A stretch of 64,000 nt of DNA from Clostridia bacterium (lineage in GTDB: Bacteria; Bacillota_A; Clostridia; Oscillospirales; CAG-272). A program made the position numbers and the translations under genes. Below the pieces are notes generated by a model. The model was not told the DNA's origin. It saw nothing but the letters and a program-made list of their open reading frames with translations, and ran no database searches. Where the stretch lies: the NCBI GenBank assembly GCA_017467205.1, contig JAFTSQ010000001.1, positions 1 through 64,000 of the forward strand. Reading direction: 5' to 3'. Of this stretch, positions 48,801-56,345 are shown one piece after another. Positions within the stretch are counted from its first letter, which is position 1. Every line of letters begins with the position of its first letter.

Positions 48801-50385
48801 CGAACCACATCGTAGGAACGTCGGATGTTCTGCAGGCGTTTACCATAAGGTTGGAGTTGCCGTAGAACGAGCCGTCGCTGAGCTGACAGGAAATGAAGGT
48901 CGGTGCGTGCTCCGGCGTTATGGTGTACTGACCGCCGCTGCAGCCTGCGTAAACGAGGTCTGCACCGCTGTCAATCTTCTCACCGTTATAGGTAAGCCAA
49001 GGCTGCACCTCGCCGCCGTCTATTACGTAGTCGCCGACGATGATATCCTCGGTCTTGCCGTTCTCATAGCGGCTCTTGCCGTTGTAGCCGGGAACTATCC
49101 TTCTCTGAATACCGGTTTCGGGGTTTTCTTCACCGAGGTGAGTCGCCCAGCCGCCCTTGGAGTTGCCGTAAACGCCTACCGAGGTGATGTTGAAGCTGTA
49201 TTTGTCATGATCGGAGAGCGAAAGATAGCGCAAGTAGCGCATTGCCGCCGTGTCAATTCTTACGTTATCGTAATGCTGAAGGCAGTATGCACCGCCGTCG
49301 TTCGTAACACCCGTGTTGCCCGTTGCACTGACCGTTCCGCTGTAAAAATCAAAGTGGTCGGTGCGTGCCATCGGGAAGAAGCCGTGGTCAAAGGTCGCGG
49401 TAGCGTAGCCGCCAAAGGCAAAGCCGTTAAGCTGGGGGCGGTCAGCCGTCTGCGTGCCTCCCGCAAGATGCGATGACGAGCAGGCGAGCGCCATAACGGG
49501 AACGTCATATCCGGGATTTGTGGGATAGGTGATATGCATATAAAGATTCCAGTCAATCGGCGTGCCGTCGGGCTTAACGAGGTCCTCTACCTTCTCAGCC
49601 TTCGTGTAATGCACGCGTATGTATTCGCCGCCGGCGTTTGCAGTTCCGCTTGAGTTAAGCCAAACGGGATCAGAGCCGTCAAAGCCCTTCTGCGTTGCCT
49701 TGCGGTTTCCGTTCTCGTCAACCCACTTGACGAGCTTGTTTCTGTGGTATGAGCGGAAATCGTTGTTCCAGATTTCGATAGTCTTATCGAAAATACCGTC
49801 CGCGCCGTGCTTATCTATCTCAAAGAAAACCTGATTGAACTCAATATTGTAGCCTGCGGGAACGACCATATTGTTATGATAGCTACCCGAGGAAAGTCCT
49901 GCGCCGGAGAAGTAAGTACCCTTAACTACGTTCGGGCGCAGACCCTGCACCGACCAATCAAGGTCGGGGGAGATTGCCTTTGCATTATTAAGATAGTCGA
50001 AAATAACAACAACGAAGCCGCGGTCAAGCATCGAATTGATGATGTTAACGTCGCTGTCCGTTCCTATGCGCTCGATTTGCGTATTAACTACGTAGATTAC
50101 TATCGGAGTTGCATCGATAGCGTAGCCCGGCTTAACCGTGCCGCCACCGTGATAAACAGAAACCTCTACGGGTATTCCTATGTAACCGTCGTTTGCGACC
50201 TTAACGGTCGCTCCGCGCTTTTTCGATGAGAGAGCGCTCTCTATTGCCGTCATAGCGTCAACTCCTTTCTGTGTGTTGCCATCTGTGGTTGCAATCGCAA
50301 CCGAGGCAAGTGCCGTCGGCAGCATTGCGATAAGCAATAAAACCGCGACAATACTCGTCAGCATCCTTTTTCGTCTGTCTTTCAT
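45862..50385 (-). CDS. Giant secreted, membrane-anchored multidomain protein with alpha/beta-hydrolase-like region (1507 aa)
   Basis: A Sec signal peptide (residues 1-30, KDRRKRMLTSIVAVLLLIAMLPTALA) leads to a long domain with GVYGNSKGGWATHLGE (about 410; a G-x-S-x-G-like GNSKGG nucleophile elbow) and YAGCSGGQYTITPEHAPTF, suggesting an esterase/cutinase-like hydrolase. An Ig-like (Big_5) domain follows at about 590-680 (ITVKFTGAVSADEARKITL), then beta-rich regions with parallel-helix character (about 1090-1270). The tail carries repeats with paired cysteines (FCSYC, ICSKCG, ICSTCKN, TCNSC, DCIDCG, ACDSCG; about 1310-1455), a Pro/Thr linker, one membrane helix (about 1470-1496) and a basic end. 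It is therefore displayed on the cell surface. Ribosome site CGGAGG. Promoter at 50435-50463. Confidence 0.82.
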   Translation of the reverse strand: MKDRRKRMLTSIVAVLLLIAMLPTALASVAIATTDGNTQKGVDAMTAIESALSSKKRGATVKVANDGYIGIPVEVSVYHGGGTVKPGYAIDATPIVIYVVNTQIERIGTDSDVNIINSMLDRGFVVVIFDYLNNAKAISPDLDWSVQGLRPNVVKGTYFSGAGLSSGSYHNNMVVPAGYNIEFNQVFFEIDKHGADGIFDKTIEIWNNDFRSYHRNKLVKWVDENGNRKATQKGFDGSDPVWLNSSGTANAGGEYIRVHYTKAEKVEDLVKPDGTPIDWNLYMHITYPTNPGYDVPVMALACSSSHLAGGTQTADRPQLNGFAFGGYATATFDHGFFPMARTDHFDFYSGTVSATGNTGVTNDGGAYCLQHYDNVRIDTAAMRYLRYLSLSDHDKYSFNITSVGVYGNSKGGWATHLGEENPETGIQRRIVPGYNGKSRYENGKTEDIIVGDYVIDGGEVQPWLTYNGEKIDSGADLVYAGCSGGQYTITPEHAPTFISCQLSDGSFYGNSNLMVNACRTSDVPTMWFEVAQGHTLASAPDMRYGVNTYNAFMDFCGYYLRGDAVKVEYVHRDAEKYSGMPNNGPITVKFTGAVSADEARKITLTDSEGKAVTGGIWKAQFGNTEWTLEVPTLECDEAYTLTVPAGITGDNGKGMSEDYTFEFRTGYEIADTGTTLTTAAGTYVYFTVPDPTTIEEFDAELYTIRLYVSNDGINKLTVYPLGNFDPTSPEGAIMGNPITTVPVAGAGQYDIDVTDYIKNMTPGTTAAFLVKQTSATGETLVHSSPLTSNKGSCSVGGNFSASIAEAPDGTKALRIDSMSYKTSYPNNEFYYCPSTVITNSSIIKDGVLRDEDIGRSFRISFKVYDTTSRIITVSMNSITSSSKEFSDYNVSYYNIHTKAGEWVEFSFIHTVYEPLYADTVGYKSQKLTINAPSWGCENPGLYISDIRSVEVITDITVSAAELLIGTTKQRENPLVTEYGTIPTVYESVEDYPYVIFDSTGKCVSAGKSLIDTGVGLLLAFQDNTPPFNQTNHTLLVRRDMEHTSSYANFGFIHGNLTIDLLGNTLTCTGRLLHAQAKRSGTLNVTVKNGTMLQKNTSLIEVSSYDTEHYTYETTGTRTFNFLFENVTLGYVEGASSTPFITTAGASQFPVISNIELKNCTVDLATNAPGGTYQLFKSHNDSNASSHVSIEMTGGTILANKFTGITIGKTQGNGSFKFVSDEKGRYTTVVLPETAAAPSGSYDTDTRTASYIAAYTEDGKTVYRLDINCIHGDVSEGWQSESGTHKRFCSYCRSTVDVGECFGGKANCSSGAICSKCGDVYTAPDTSTHVPSGNWTYENDKHYSTCKNGCGVIEEACSGGTATCKYRAICSTCKNNYGTTLEHRYDDNCDETCNSCKSKRVAPHTFGETWQKNDEFHWQDCIDCGEMLNTSAHSNENGDEACDSCGYPLPATTPEPSPNPNPDTTPDGASVGLIVGVSVGSVAVVGIGVFSLIWFVIKKKSFIELFRK

Positions 50386-50403
50386 AACGCCTCCGTTTTT
50401 TCG

Positions 50404-50421
50404 CGTTTGCTACCAAACGCA
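50404..50421 (-). promoter_or_regulatory. Leader hairpin of the giant surface protein gene
   Basis: GCGTTTG-GTAG-CAAACGC type inverted repeat about 20 bases upstream of the start; it may shield or stabilise the 5' end of the message. Confidence 0.45.
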
Positions 50422-50434
50422 AATCTATGTGTTG

Positions 50435-50463
50435 ATTATACCATACAAATATATATTTGTAAA
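50435..50463 (-). promoter_or_regulatory. Promoter of the giant surface protein gene, with palindromic operator
   Basis: On the minus strand TTTACA (50463-50458), 17-base spacer, TATAAT (50440-50435). The spacer and -35 are covered by the perfect 18-bp palindrome TACAAATATATATTTGTA (50444-50461), a likely regulator site. Confidence 0.75.
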
Positions 50464-50476
50464 GGCGATTTTTTGT

Positions 50477-51268
50477 TTATTTTGCCGCCTTTCCCTCGTC
50501 CGTTGGGTGAACGAGCATACCGAGCCACATCTTCGTCAAAATCGGGTCTGGCATAAGCTTGAATAAAACGTGCTGCAGCTTCGTGTACCAATTCATAACG
50601 CACATCGCACGCCCGCGCTTGAGAGCCTTTAAGCATTTTGCAACTACCGCCTCGCATTTGAGCAGTGGTTTCATTGACTTCGGGTGCGTCTTTTTGTTGA
50701 GCATAGACTTTTCGAGGAATTCGGTTTCTACCCAACCGGGACAGAGGCAGGTCGCGCGTATTCCGTATTTTTTGAGCTCGTAATTGAGTGACTTCGTGTA
50801 GTGAAGGACAAAAACCTTGCTCGAGGAATAAACGTTGAAATAGGGAAGAGGAGTGAAGCAAGAGCCGCTTCCGAGCTGAACTATTCTGCCGCCCCTCACC
50901 ATATAGGGCACGACGAGGTGTGTGAGCAGTACGGTTGCCTTGACGTTCAGGTCTATCATTCCCGCAACGTCGGACTCGGGGAGCTCGTCGAACGCCCCGA
51001 AATTGCCAAAGCCCGCGGCGTTAACGAGGTATTTGACGGTGGGCTTTTTCTCCGTAAGCCTCTCTCGCACCGCATCAATCCCTTCGGGTTTTGTAAGGTC
51101 GGCAGAGATTATCTCGGCACTGACGCCGAGCTCATCGCGAAGCGCCTCCATATTCTCGCGCCTTCTTGCAACGAACCAAAATTCGTCAACTCCGCACTTT
51201 TCCTTTAGCTGTCTTGCGAACTCGCGCCCGATTCCGCTCGACGCCCCGGTTATAATTGCAACTGACAT
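50477..51268 (-). CDS. Short-chain dehydrogenase/reductase (SDR)
   Basis: 263 residues of the classical SDR fold: IITGASSGIGREFARQL gives the TGxxxGIG cofactor loop, VNAAGFGNFG the NNAG-like motif (here NAAG), and YFNVYSSSKVFVLHYT the catalytic Tyr-x3-Lys with the upstream Ser in LGSGSC. CPGWVETEF follows. It probably oxidises or reduces a hydroxy/keto substrate with NAD(P); the closest known type is the DltE/YqjQ-like oxidoreductases. The start at 51268 is set by CGGAGGCG; an in-frame extension upstream is unlikely. Confidence 0.92.
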   Translation of the reverse strand: MSVAIITGASSGIGREFARQLKEKCGVDEFWFVARRRENMEALRDELGVSAEIISADLTKPEGIDAVRERLTEKKPTVKYLVNAAGFGNFGAFDELPESDVAGMIDLNVKATVLLTHLVVPYMVRGGRIVQLGSGSCFTPLPYFNVYSSSKVFVLHYTKSLNYELKKYGIRATCLCPGWVETEFLEKSMLNKKTHPKSMKPLLKCEAVVAKCLKALKRGRAMCVMNWYTKLQHVLFKLMPDPILTKMWLGMLVHPTDEGKAAK

Positions 51269-51489
51269 ATTCGCCTCCGTTTTGTTTTTATGATTATAAA
51301 ACAATCATACCACAAAGTGTGCGAAATGTAAATAAGTTTGTCAAAAGCATCCATATTTGAGTATACTTTCAAGCTCGGTATGAAAATTATTATCGAGTAA
51401 TTGGACAGATGAAAATCAAAACTCAAGAGCTATTATTCCTTAATATCAAAGATTTGGGAATATTAATTTTGAAAAATGAATATTTGCTA

Positions 51490-51518
51490 TTGATATTATT
51501 CCCAAAACGTGATATAAT
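51490..51518 (+). promoter_or_regulatory. Promoter of the Fic gene
   Basis: TTGATA (51490-51495), 17-base spacer, TATAAT (51513-51518). Confidence 0.8.
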
Positions 51519-51558
51519 ACACATTGTAAAACTGTATTTGATTTTGGAGGTTACTCTA

Positions 51559-52458
51559 ATGGAATATATAAAGGCGTCTAAAGCCGCTGAAAAATGGGGC
51601 ATCTCGGCTCGTCGAGTTCGAGTTTTGTGTGCGGAAGGAAAGATTGAAGGCGTAATTCGTAAAGGCAACTTGTATATGATTCCTGCTACCGCTGCGAAGC
51701 CTATGGACGGTAGAAAAGGCAGAACAGGACTACTGCTTGATATTGAAAAGAAGCGCGGCCTGCTTTCAAGCAAGCGTCCCCTGACCCCGGGCGAGGTTGA
51801 TAGATTGGCTCAAGAGTTTACGGTAGACTTCACCTATAACTCCAATGCTATTGAAGGAAACACTCTTACACTTAAAGAAACGGCATTAGCCCTTGAAGGA
51901 ATGACTATCGACCAAAAGCCACTTAAAGACCATCTTGAAGCCGTCGGACACCGTGATGCATTTCTTTATGTTCAGGAGATTGCTAAAAACGAAGTTGAGC
52001 TTTCGGAATACGTTATCAAAAACATTCACGCACTCGTGTTGATGAACCGCCCCGAAGATAAGGGGCAGTATCGCCGTATCCCCGTTCGAATTATGGGTGC
52101 GTACACCGAGCCTGTTCAACCTTATCTGATTGAGCCGAAGATGACTGAATTGCTTTCGATAAACGAGGCTCGCAAAAATGAAATGACTACGGTTGAACGC
52201 ATAGCCAAGTTTCATCTTGAATTCGAAGGTATACACCCCTTTATTGACGGAAATGGAAGAACCGGACGTTTGATTCTTAATCTTGAGCTTATTCGTAATG
52301 GATTCCCACCGATAAACGTGAAATTCGCAGATCGTAGGCGTTACTACGATGCTTTCGATGCATTCTACCGCGACAATGATGCAGGCGCTATGATAGATTT
52401 GATAGCAGAGTATGTGGATGAAAGACTTGACGAGTATTTAAATTTGTTAGGAGAATAA
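51559..52458 (+). CDS. Fic-domain protein with N-terminal HTH-like domain
   Basis: 299 residues. Residues 1-45 (YIKASKAAEKWGISARRVRVLCAEGKI) look like a MerR/excisionase-type DNA-binding helix-turn-helix. The Fic core has the complete catalytic motif HPFIDGNGRTGR (226-237), so it should transfer AMP (or another nucleotide) to a protein hydroxyl. The self-inhibitory motif S-x3-E-G is present upstream (Ser95, Glu99, Gly100), as in class II Fic proteins. Targets are unknown. The ATG at 51559 follows GGAGG; an upstream in-frame ATG at 51409 lies before the promoter and is not used. The gene looks AT-richer than its neighbours and is beside tRNA genes, which fits acquisition by transfer; this is inference. 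Confidence 0.92.
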   Translation: MEYIKASKAAEKWGISARRVRVLCAEGKIEGVIRKGNLYMIPATAAKPMDGRKGRTGLLLDIEKKRGLLSSKRPLTPGEVDRLAQEFTVDFTYNSNAIEGNTLTLKETALALEGMTIDQKPLKDHLEAVGHRDAFLYVQEIAKNEVELSEYVIKNIHALVLMNRPEDKGQYRRIPVRIMGAYTEPVQPYLIEPKMTELLSINEARKNEMTTVERIAKFHLEFEGIHPFIDGNGRTGRLILNLELIRNGFPPINVKFADRRRYYDAFDAFYRDNDAGAMIDLIAEYVDERLDEYLNLLGE

Positions 52459-52552
52459 AAAGATAACAAAAACGTTTTCTATAGATTAGGGAAAAGCATT
52501 CGGATTTTGCACCGTGACGTGTGTTAGTTTTGAAACAAACAATCTATGAAGA

Positions 52553-52585
52553 AAGAGGCGAACGCGATGTTCGCCTCTTGCTTTT
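52553..52585 (+). terminator. Terminator downstream of the Fic gene
   Basis: AAGAGGCGAAC (52553-52563) pairs perfectly with GTTCGCCTCTT (52569-52579), followed by GCTTTT. Two further inverted repeats lie in 52595-52634 (TTGCTCCGTC/GACGGAGCAA) and 52651-52673 (TCTGAAAATC/GATTTTCAGA); no gene is seen there. Confidence 0.8.
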
Positions 52586-52697
52586 ACGGGAATTTGCTCC
52601 GTCTTACAAGCTTCTCACAGGGAAGGACGGAGCAATGTTTCGAACCCAATTCTGAAAATCAGAGATTTTCAGAGTGCGTCTATTCCGACGGAGTCAC

Positions 52698-52745
52698 ACC
52701 AAAACGAAAAAGGACACCCCTGGTGGATGTCCTTTTCGTTTTGGT
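52698..52745 (-). terminator. Terminator of the tRNA-Met/tRNA-Glu unit
   Basis: A long near-perfect stem (about 52698-52718 with 52725-52745) with a CTTTTTCGTTTT-type tail on the minus strand. Its first arm includes the encoded CCA end of tRNA-Glu. Confidence 0.8.
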
Positions 52746-52816
52746 GACCCGTACGGGAATCGAACCCATGTTACAGCCGTGAAAGGGCCGTGTCTTAACC
52801 GCTTGACCAACGGGCC
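52742..52816 (-). tRNA. tRNA-Glu (anticodon TTC)
   Basis: Read on the minus strand: acceptor GGCCCGT with ACGGGTC (one G-T pair), D loop GTCAAGCGGTTAAGAC, anticodon stem CGGCC/GGCTG with loop CTTTCAC (TTC), T arm GGGTTCGATTCCC, discriminator A and an encoded CCA. It follows tRNA-Met with a 5-base gap. Confidence 0.96.
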
Positions 52817-52821
52817 TTTTG

Positions 52822-52898
52822 TGGTAGCGGATGTCGGATTTGAACCAACGACCTGCCGGGTATGAACCGGACGCTCTAGCCAACTGAGCTAATCCGCC
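52822..52898 (-). tRNA. tRNA-Met (anticodon CAT)
   Basis: Acceptor GGCGGAT with ATCCGCT, D arm GCTCAGTTGGCTAGAGC, anticodon stem CCGG/CCGG with loop TTCATAC (CAT), T arm TTGGTTCAAATCCGA, discriminator A, encoded CCA. The outermost anticodon-stem pair is T-C, a mismatch. The lack of the initiator features (three G-C pairs next to the anticodon loop) points to an elongator; a tRNA-Ile2 read by lysidine cannot be excluded by eye. Confidence 0.95.
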
Positions 52899-53013
52899 AC
52901 AAAAACGAAGCTCCAACGAGCCTCGCTCGACTATTATATCACGACAATACTCAAAAGTCAAGATATTTTTTCAAAAAATTTCGCTTTTGGAAAAGCTTAC
53001 GAAATTCGCCCAC

Positions 53014-53043
53014 TTGACAAGCGAGGGCGCGATGAGTTATAAT
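53014..53043 (+). promoter_or_regulatory. Promoter of the SerC-like gene
   Basis: TTGACA (53014-53019), 18-base spacer, TATAAT (53038-53043). Confidence 0.85.
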
Positions 53044-53101
53044 AATAAAAATCTCCTTTAATAAGATGCTCGGCATCAAGTAGGAAGGAATATAATCTAT
53101 T

Positions 53102-54184
53102 ATGGATAAAATATTCAACTTTTCGAGAATGCAGGCGATGCTGCCGCAGGACATACTCGCAATAGCGGGCGGCGAGCTCGGCACTGTCGTGTCGGCTTTT
53201 ATGACCGACCCTGATAAGCTTCGCGAGCTGCAGTCGCACGCAGAGAGCACCCTTCGCGAGCTCCTCGGCGTTCCGCTCAATTATAAAATACTCTTTATGA
53301 CCGGCGGTGCGTCGGCGCAGTTCTCGGCAATCCCCTTGAATCTGCTCTCGGAGCACAAGTGTGCGGACTACGTTCTGACGGGCTTTATGTCCAAGAACGC
53401 GAGCCTTGAGGCAAAGAAATACGGCGATATTGCCGTTGCGGCATCCTCGGCAGGTGCAATGCCGGCGTACTCGGTGATACCCGAAACGCAGAAGAGCGAT
53501 TTTCGCCCGGATGCAGACTACGTTCATATCTGCTACAACAACTCCCTTTACGGAACGAAATTCCACTATATCCCCGATACGGGCAATATACCGCTCGTTG
53601 CCGATATGACCTCGTCGCTGCTTTCCGAGCCTATTGACGTTATGAAATTCGGCTTGATATATGCCGGTGCGCAGGCAAATATCGGACTTGAGGGAATGAC
53701 CGTCGTTATCGTGCGCGACGACCTCGTCGGAGGCGCAAGAGTTGACACGCCCTCGGTCATCAACTATAAAACCGTGGCGGAAAACAACGCGATTTTCGGC
53801 ACTCTCCCGGTGCTCAATCTCTACCTTGCGTCCCTCACCTTCGATAAGCTTGCCTCTCTTGGCGGACTTTCGGAAATGAAGCGCAAGAACGAGCGCAAAG
53901 CGAGCCTGCTTTACGACTATCTCGACTCGCAAACCTATTATACCTCGCCCGTCAGCAAAAAATGCCGCTCAATGATGAATGTCGTTTTTATGACCTCGGA
54001 CGCCAACCTTGACGCAAAGTTCGTCGAAGAGGCGGAGGCGTGCGGACTTTTAGGACTCGCGCGCGACAGGAGCGTTGGCGGAATGTGCGCATCTATTTAC
54101 AATTCGATGTCCTACGAGGGCGTTGAGCGCCTCGTTGCGTTTATGCGTAAATTTGCTTTTGAGAATCCTAAATTCACAGCATAA
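53102..54184 (+). CDS. SerC-family (phosphoserine aminotransferase) protein lacking the PLP lysine
   Basis: 360 residues, full length and alignable throughout with phosphoserine aminotransferase: FNFS..AMLP at the N-terminus, PLNYKILFMTGGASAQFSAIPLNLL, NNSLYGT, VADMTSSLLSEP, LIYAGAQ-NIG, and RSVGGM-ASIYNSM. But the PLP-binding lysine of the AGAQKNIG motif is alanine here (Ala192, codon GCA 53675-53677), the SAGP loop reads SRMQ, the substrate-binding SHR segment near residue 40 is gone, the stacking Trp (TGSWS) is Met, and near the C-terminus GHR reads RDR and the following Arg is Cys. No frameshift or stop, and it has its own promoter and terminator. It is therefore probably a non-transaminating paralogue. 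Confidence 0.85.
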   Translation: MDKIFNFSRMQAMLPQDILAIAGGELGTVVSAFMTDPDKLRELQSHAESTLRELLGVPLNYKILFMTGGASAQFSAIPLNLLSEHKCADYVLTGFMSKNASLEAKKYGDIAVAASSAGAMPAYSVIPETQKSDFRPDADYVHICYNNSLYGTKFHYIPDTGNIPLVADMTSSLLSEPIDVMKFGLIYAGAQANIGLEGMTVVIVRDDLVGGARVDTPSVINYKTVAENNAIFGTLPVLNLYLASLTFDKLASLGGLSEMKRKNERKASLLYDYLDSQTYYTSPVSKKCRSMMNVVFMTSDANLDAKFVEEAEACGLLGLARDRSVGGMCASIYNSMSYEGVERLVAFMRKFAFENPKFTA

Positions 54185-54222
54185 CAAAAAGTGCAACCGT
54201 CACAGCGGTTGCACTTTTTGTT
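54183..54222 (+). terminator. Terminator of the SerC-like gene
   Basis: AACAAAAAGTGCAACCG (54183-54199) pairs perfectly with CGGTTGCACTTTTTGTT (54206-54222). Confidence 0.93.
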
Positions 54223-54312
54223 TAAAGTTTTGCACAAATTGCCACCGTGCATTTTGTGCTAATGCTATAAAAGCGAACGCGCGCGGGCGAAAAAATATGT
54301 GAAAAAAATAAT

Positions 54313-54341
54313 TTGCATTTTTCGTCGTTTTGTGATACAAT
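54313..54341 (+). promoter_or_regulatory. Promoter of typA
   Basis: TTGCAT (54313-54318), 17-base spacer, TACAAT (54336-54341). Confidence 0.8.
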
Positions 54342-54376
54342 ATAAAGGTTAAGATTTATAAAAAGAGGAAAGTAGT

Positions 54377-56221
54377 ATGCAGCGTACAGATTTAAGAAAT
54401 ATTGCAATCATAGCGCACGTTGACCACGGAAAGACCACCCTAGTTGACGAAATGCTCCGTCAGGGCGGTATTTATCGCGATAATCAGGAGATGGAAGATC
54501 GTGTAATGGACTCTAACGCACTCGAGCGCGAGCGCGGAATAACGATACTTGCAAAGAACACCGCTATCTACTACAAGAATACGAAAATAAACGTGATAGA
54601 CACCCCCGGCCACGCAGACTTCGGCGGTGAGGTCGAGCGTATACTCAAGATGGTTAACGGAGTTATTCTCCTCGTTGACGCGGCTGAAGGCCCTATGCCC
54701 CAGACCCGTTTCGTTCTTGAAAGAGCGCTTGAGCTTAACCACCGCGTTATCGTCGTAGTCAACAAGGTTGACCGTCCCGACGCCCGTCTTGACGAGATAG
54801 GCGACGAGGTTCTTGAGCTTCTCCTTGAGCTCAACGCAACCAACGAGCAGCTTGACTCGCCTATGCTATTCTGCTCTGGCAGAGCTGGAACTGCAAGCTT
54901 TGACCCGCACACGCAGGGAACAGACCTTACCCCCCTTCTTGACACCATTCTCGAATACATCCCTGCGCCCGAGGGCGACGAGGACGAGCCGCTTCAGCTT
55001 CTCGTTTCCTCTATTGACTACAACGAGTTCGTCGGAAGAATAGGTATAGGCAGAATTGAGCGCGGCGTTATAAAGCAGGGGCAGGGAATTTCCATCTGCA
55101 ACTATCACGAGGGCGGCAAGTCAAGACCGTCCAAGGTCGTTTCGATATATCAGTTTGACGGACTTAAGCGCGTTCCGGTAACCGAGGCAAAGGTTGGCGA
55201 TATCGTTTGCTTCTCCGGTTGTGAGGATATCGCGATAGGCGACACCGTCTGCTCACCTATGAAGGTTGAGCCGCTTGAGTTTGTAAAGGTCGGCGAGCCG
55301 ACGATGGAGATGACCTTCTCGGTAAACGATTCGCCCTTTGCAGGCAAGGAGGGCAAGTATGTTACCTCCCGTCACCTCCGCGCCCGTCTTTACAAGGAGC
55401 TTCTCAAGGACGTGTCCTTGCGCGTCAGCGACGGTGAAACGACCGACAGCTTTAACGTAGCGGGCAGAGGCGAGATGCACCTTTCCATACTCCTTGAAAA
55501 TATGCGTCGCGAGGGCTACGAGCTCTGCTGCTCCAACCCGCGAGTTCTCTATAAGGAAATAGACGGCGAGAGGTGCGAGCCTATTGAGAACGTTATAGTC
55601 GACGTTCCCGAGGCGTACGTTGGCGCGGTTATGGAAAAGCTTGGCGCAAGAAAGGGGACGCTCACCGATATGCAACTGAACGGCACTCGCCAAAAGCTAT
55701 TCTACACCATTCCCACAAGATGCCTCTTCGGCTATCGCTCCGAACTTCTGACCGATACCAGAGGAGAGGGCCTTATCTCTACCATCTTCGCAGGCTACGA
55801 GCCCTTCCGCGGTGAGATAAAGACGCGGTTTACCTCCTCGCTCGTCGCATCCGAAACAGGAACTGCCACGACTTACGGACTTTATCAGTCGCAGGACAGA
55901 GGTCCGCTATTCATCGGACCGGCAACCCCCGTTTATGCTGGAATGATAGTAGGCGAGAACCCGAAGCCCGACGACATTGAGGTTAACGTCTGCCGCGAAA
56001 AGCATCTGACGGCAATCCGCTCGTCAGGAGCTGACGAAAAGCTCACCCTCATAACCCCCGTCCAGCTCTCGCTTGAGGAGGCTATCGAGTTCATCAACGA
56101 GGACGAGCTTATAGAGATAACTCCGAAGAGCATAAGACTGCGCAAAACCATACTCGATATGGCTGCGCGCAAGAGAATACAGGCGCAGAAGAGAGCGGCT
56201 CTTAAGGACCAAGCAAAATAA
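54377..56221 (+). CDS. typA: Translational GTPase TypA/BipA
   Basis: 614 residues in the standard order: G domain with AHVDHGKTTLVDEML (about 14), DTPGHADFGGEVERIL and VNKVDRPDAR, then beta-barrel domain 2, EF-G-like domains III and V, and the TypA-specific C-terminal domain with AIEFINEDELIEITPKSIRLRK. It associates with the ribosome during stress and assembly of the 50S subunit. Own promoter and ribosome site AGAGGAAAG. Normal length. Confidence 0.98.
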   Translation: MQRTDLRNIAIIAHVDHGKTTLVDEMLRQGGIYRDNQEMEDRVMDSNALERERGITILAKNTAIYYKNTKINVIDTPGHADFGGEVERILKMVNGVILLVDAAEGPMPQTRFVLERALELNHRVIVVVNKVDRPDARLDEIGDEVLELLLELNATNEQLDSPMLFCSGRAGTASFDPHTQGTDLTPLLDTILEYIPAPEGDEDEPLQLLVSSIDYNEFVGRIGIGRIERGVIKQGQGISICNYHEGGKSRPSKVVSIYQFDGLKRVPVTEAKVGDIVCFSGCEDIAIGDTVCSPMKVEPLEFVKVGEPTMEMTFSVNDSPFAGKEGKYVTSRHLRARLYKELLKDVSLRVSDGETTDSFNVAGRGEMHLSILLENMRREGYELCCSNPRVLYKEIDGERCEPIENVIVDVPEAYVGAVMEKLGARKGTLTDMQLNGTRQKLFYTIPTRCLFGYRSELLTDTRGEGLISTIFAGYEPFRGEIKTRFTSSLVASETGTATTYGLYQSQDRGPLFIGPATPVYAGMIVGENPKPDDIEVNVCREKHLTAIRSSGADEKLTLITPVQLSLEEAIEFINEDELIEITPKSIRLRKTILDMAARKRIQAQKRAALKDQAK

Positions 56222-56261
56222 ACAATCTTAAAGGCTCTCTTGCGGCTACCATAATTGAAAA

Positions 56262-56310
56262 CAAAAAAGCGAGATATTGATTTCCTCTGTATCTCGCTAT
56301 TTGCTTTTTG
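56262..56310. terminator. Bidirectional terminator between typA and the flippase
   Basis: AGCGAGATA (56268-56276) pairs with TATCTCGCT (56290-56298); TTTTTTGTTTT follows on the minus strand and ATTTGCTTTTT on the plus strand. Confidence 0.8.
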
Positions 56311-56345
56311 AGTAATTGACAATCCGTTCGCCTCGGGTACTTTTC

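Noticed and set aside
47227..49476. 749-codon plus-strand frame opposite the giant surface protein
   Set aside because: Antisense frame with Val/Arg-rich composition and no promoter or ribosome site; the minus frame has signal peptide, domains and anchor.
51409..51558. Upstream extension of the Fic protein by 50 residues
   Set aside because: The extension contains the promoter (51490-51518) and lacks a ribosome site; the Met at 51559 has GGAGG.
52546..52961. Short frames over the tRNA genes, one resembling annotated GIEP/GNRTH proteins
   Set aside because: They are translations of tRNA sequence and its terminator, a common false annotation.
53102..54184. Pseudogene status for the SerC-like gene
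   Set aside because: No stop or frameshift, normal length, own promoter and terminator; changes are confined to active-site positions, so a functional but non-classical protein is more likely.
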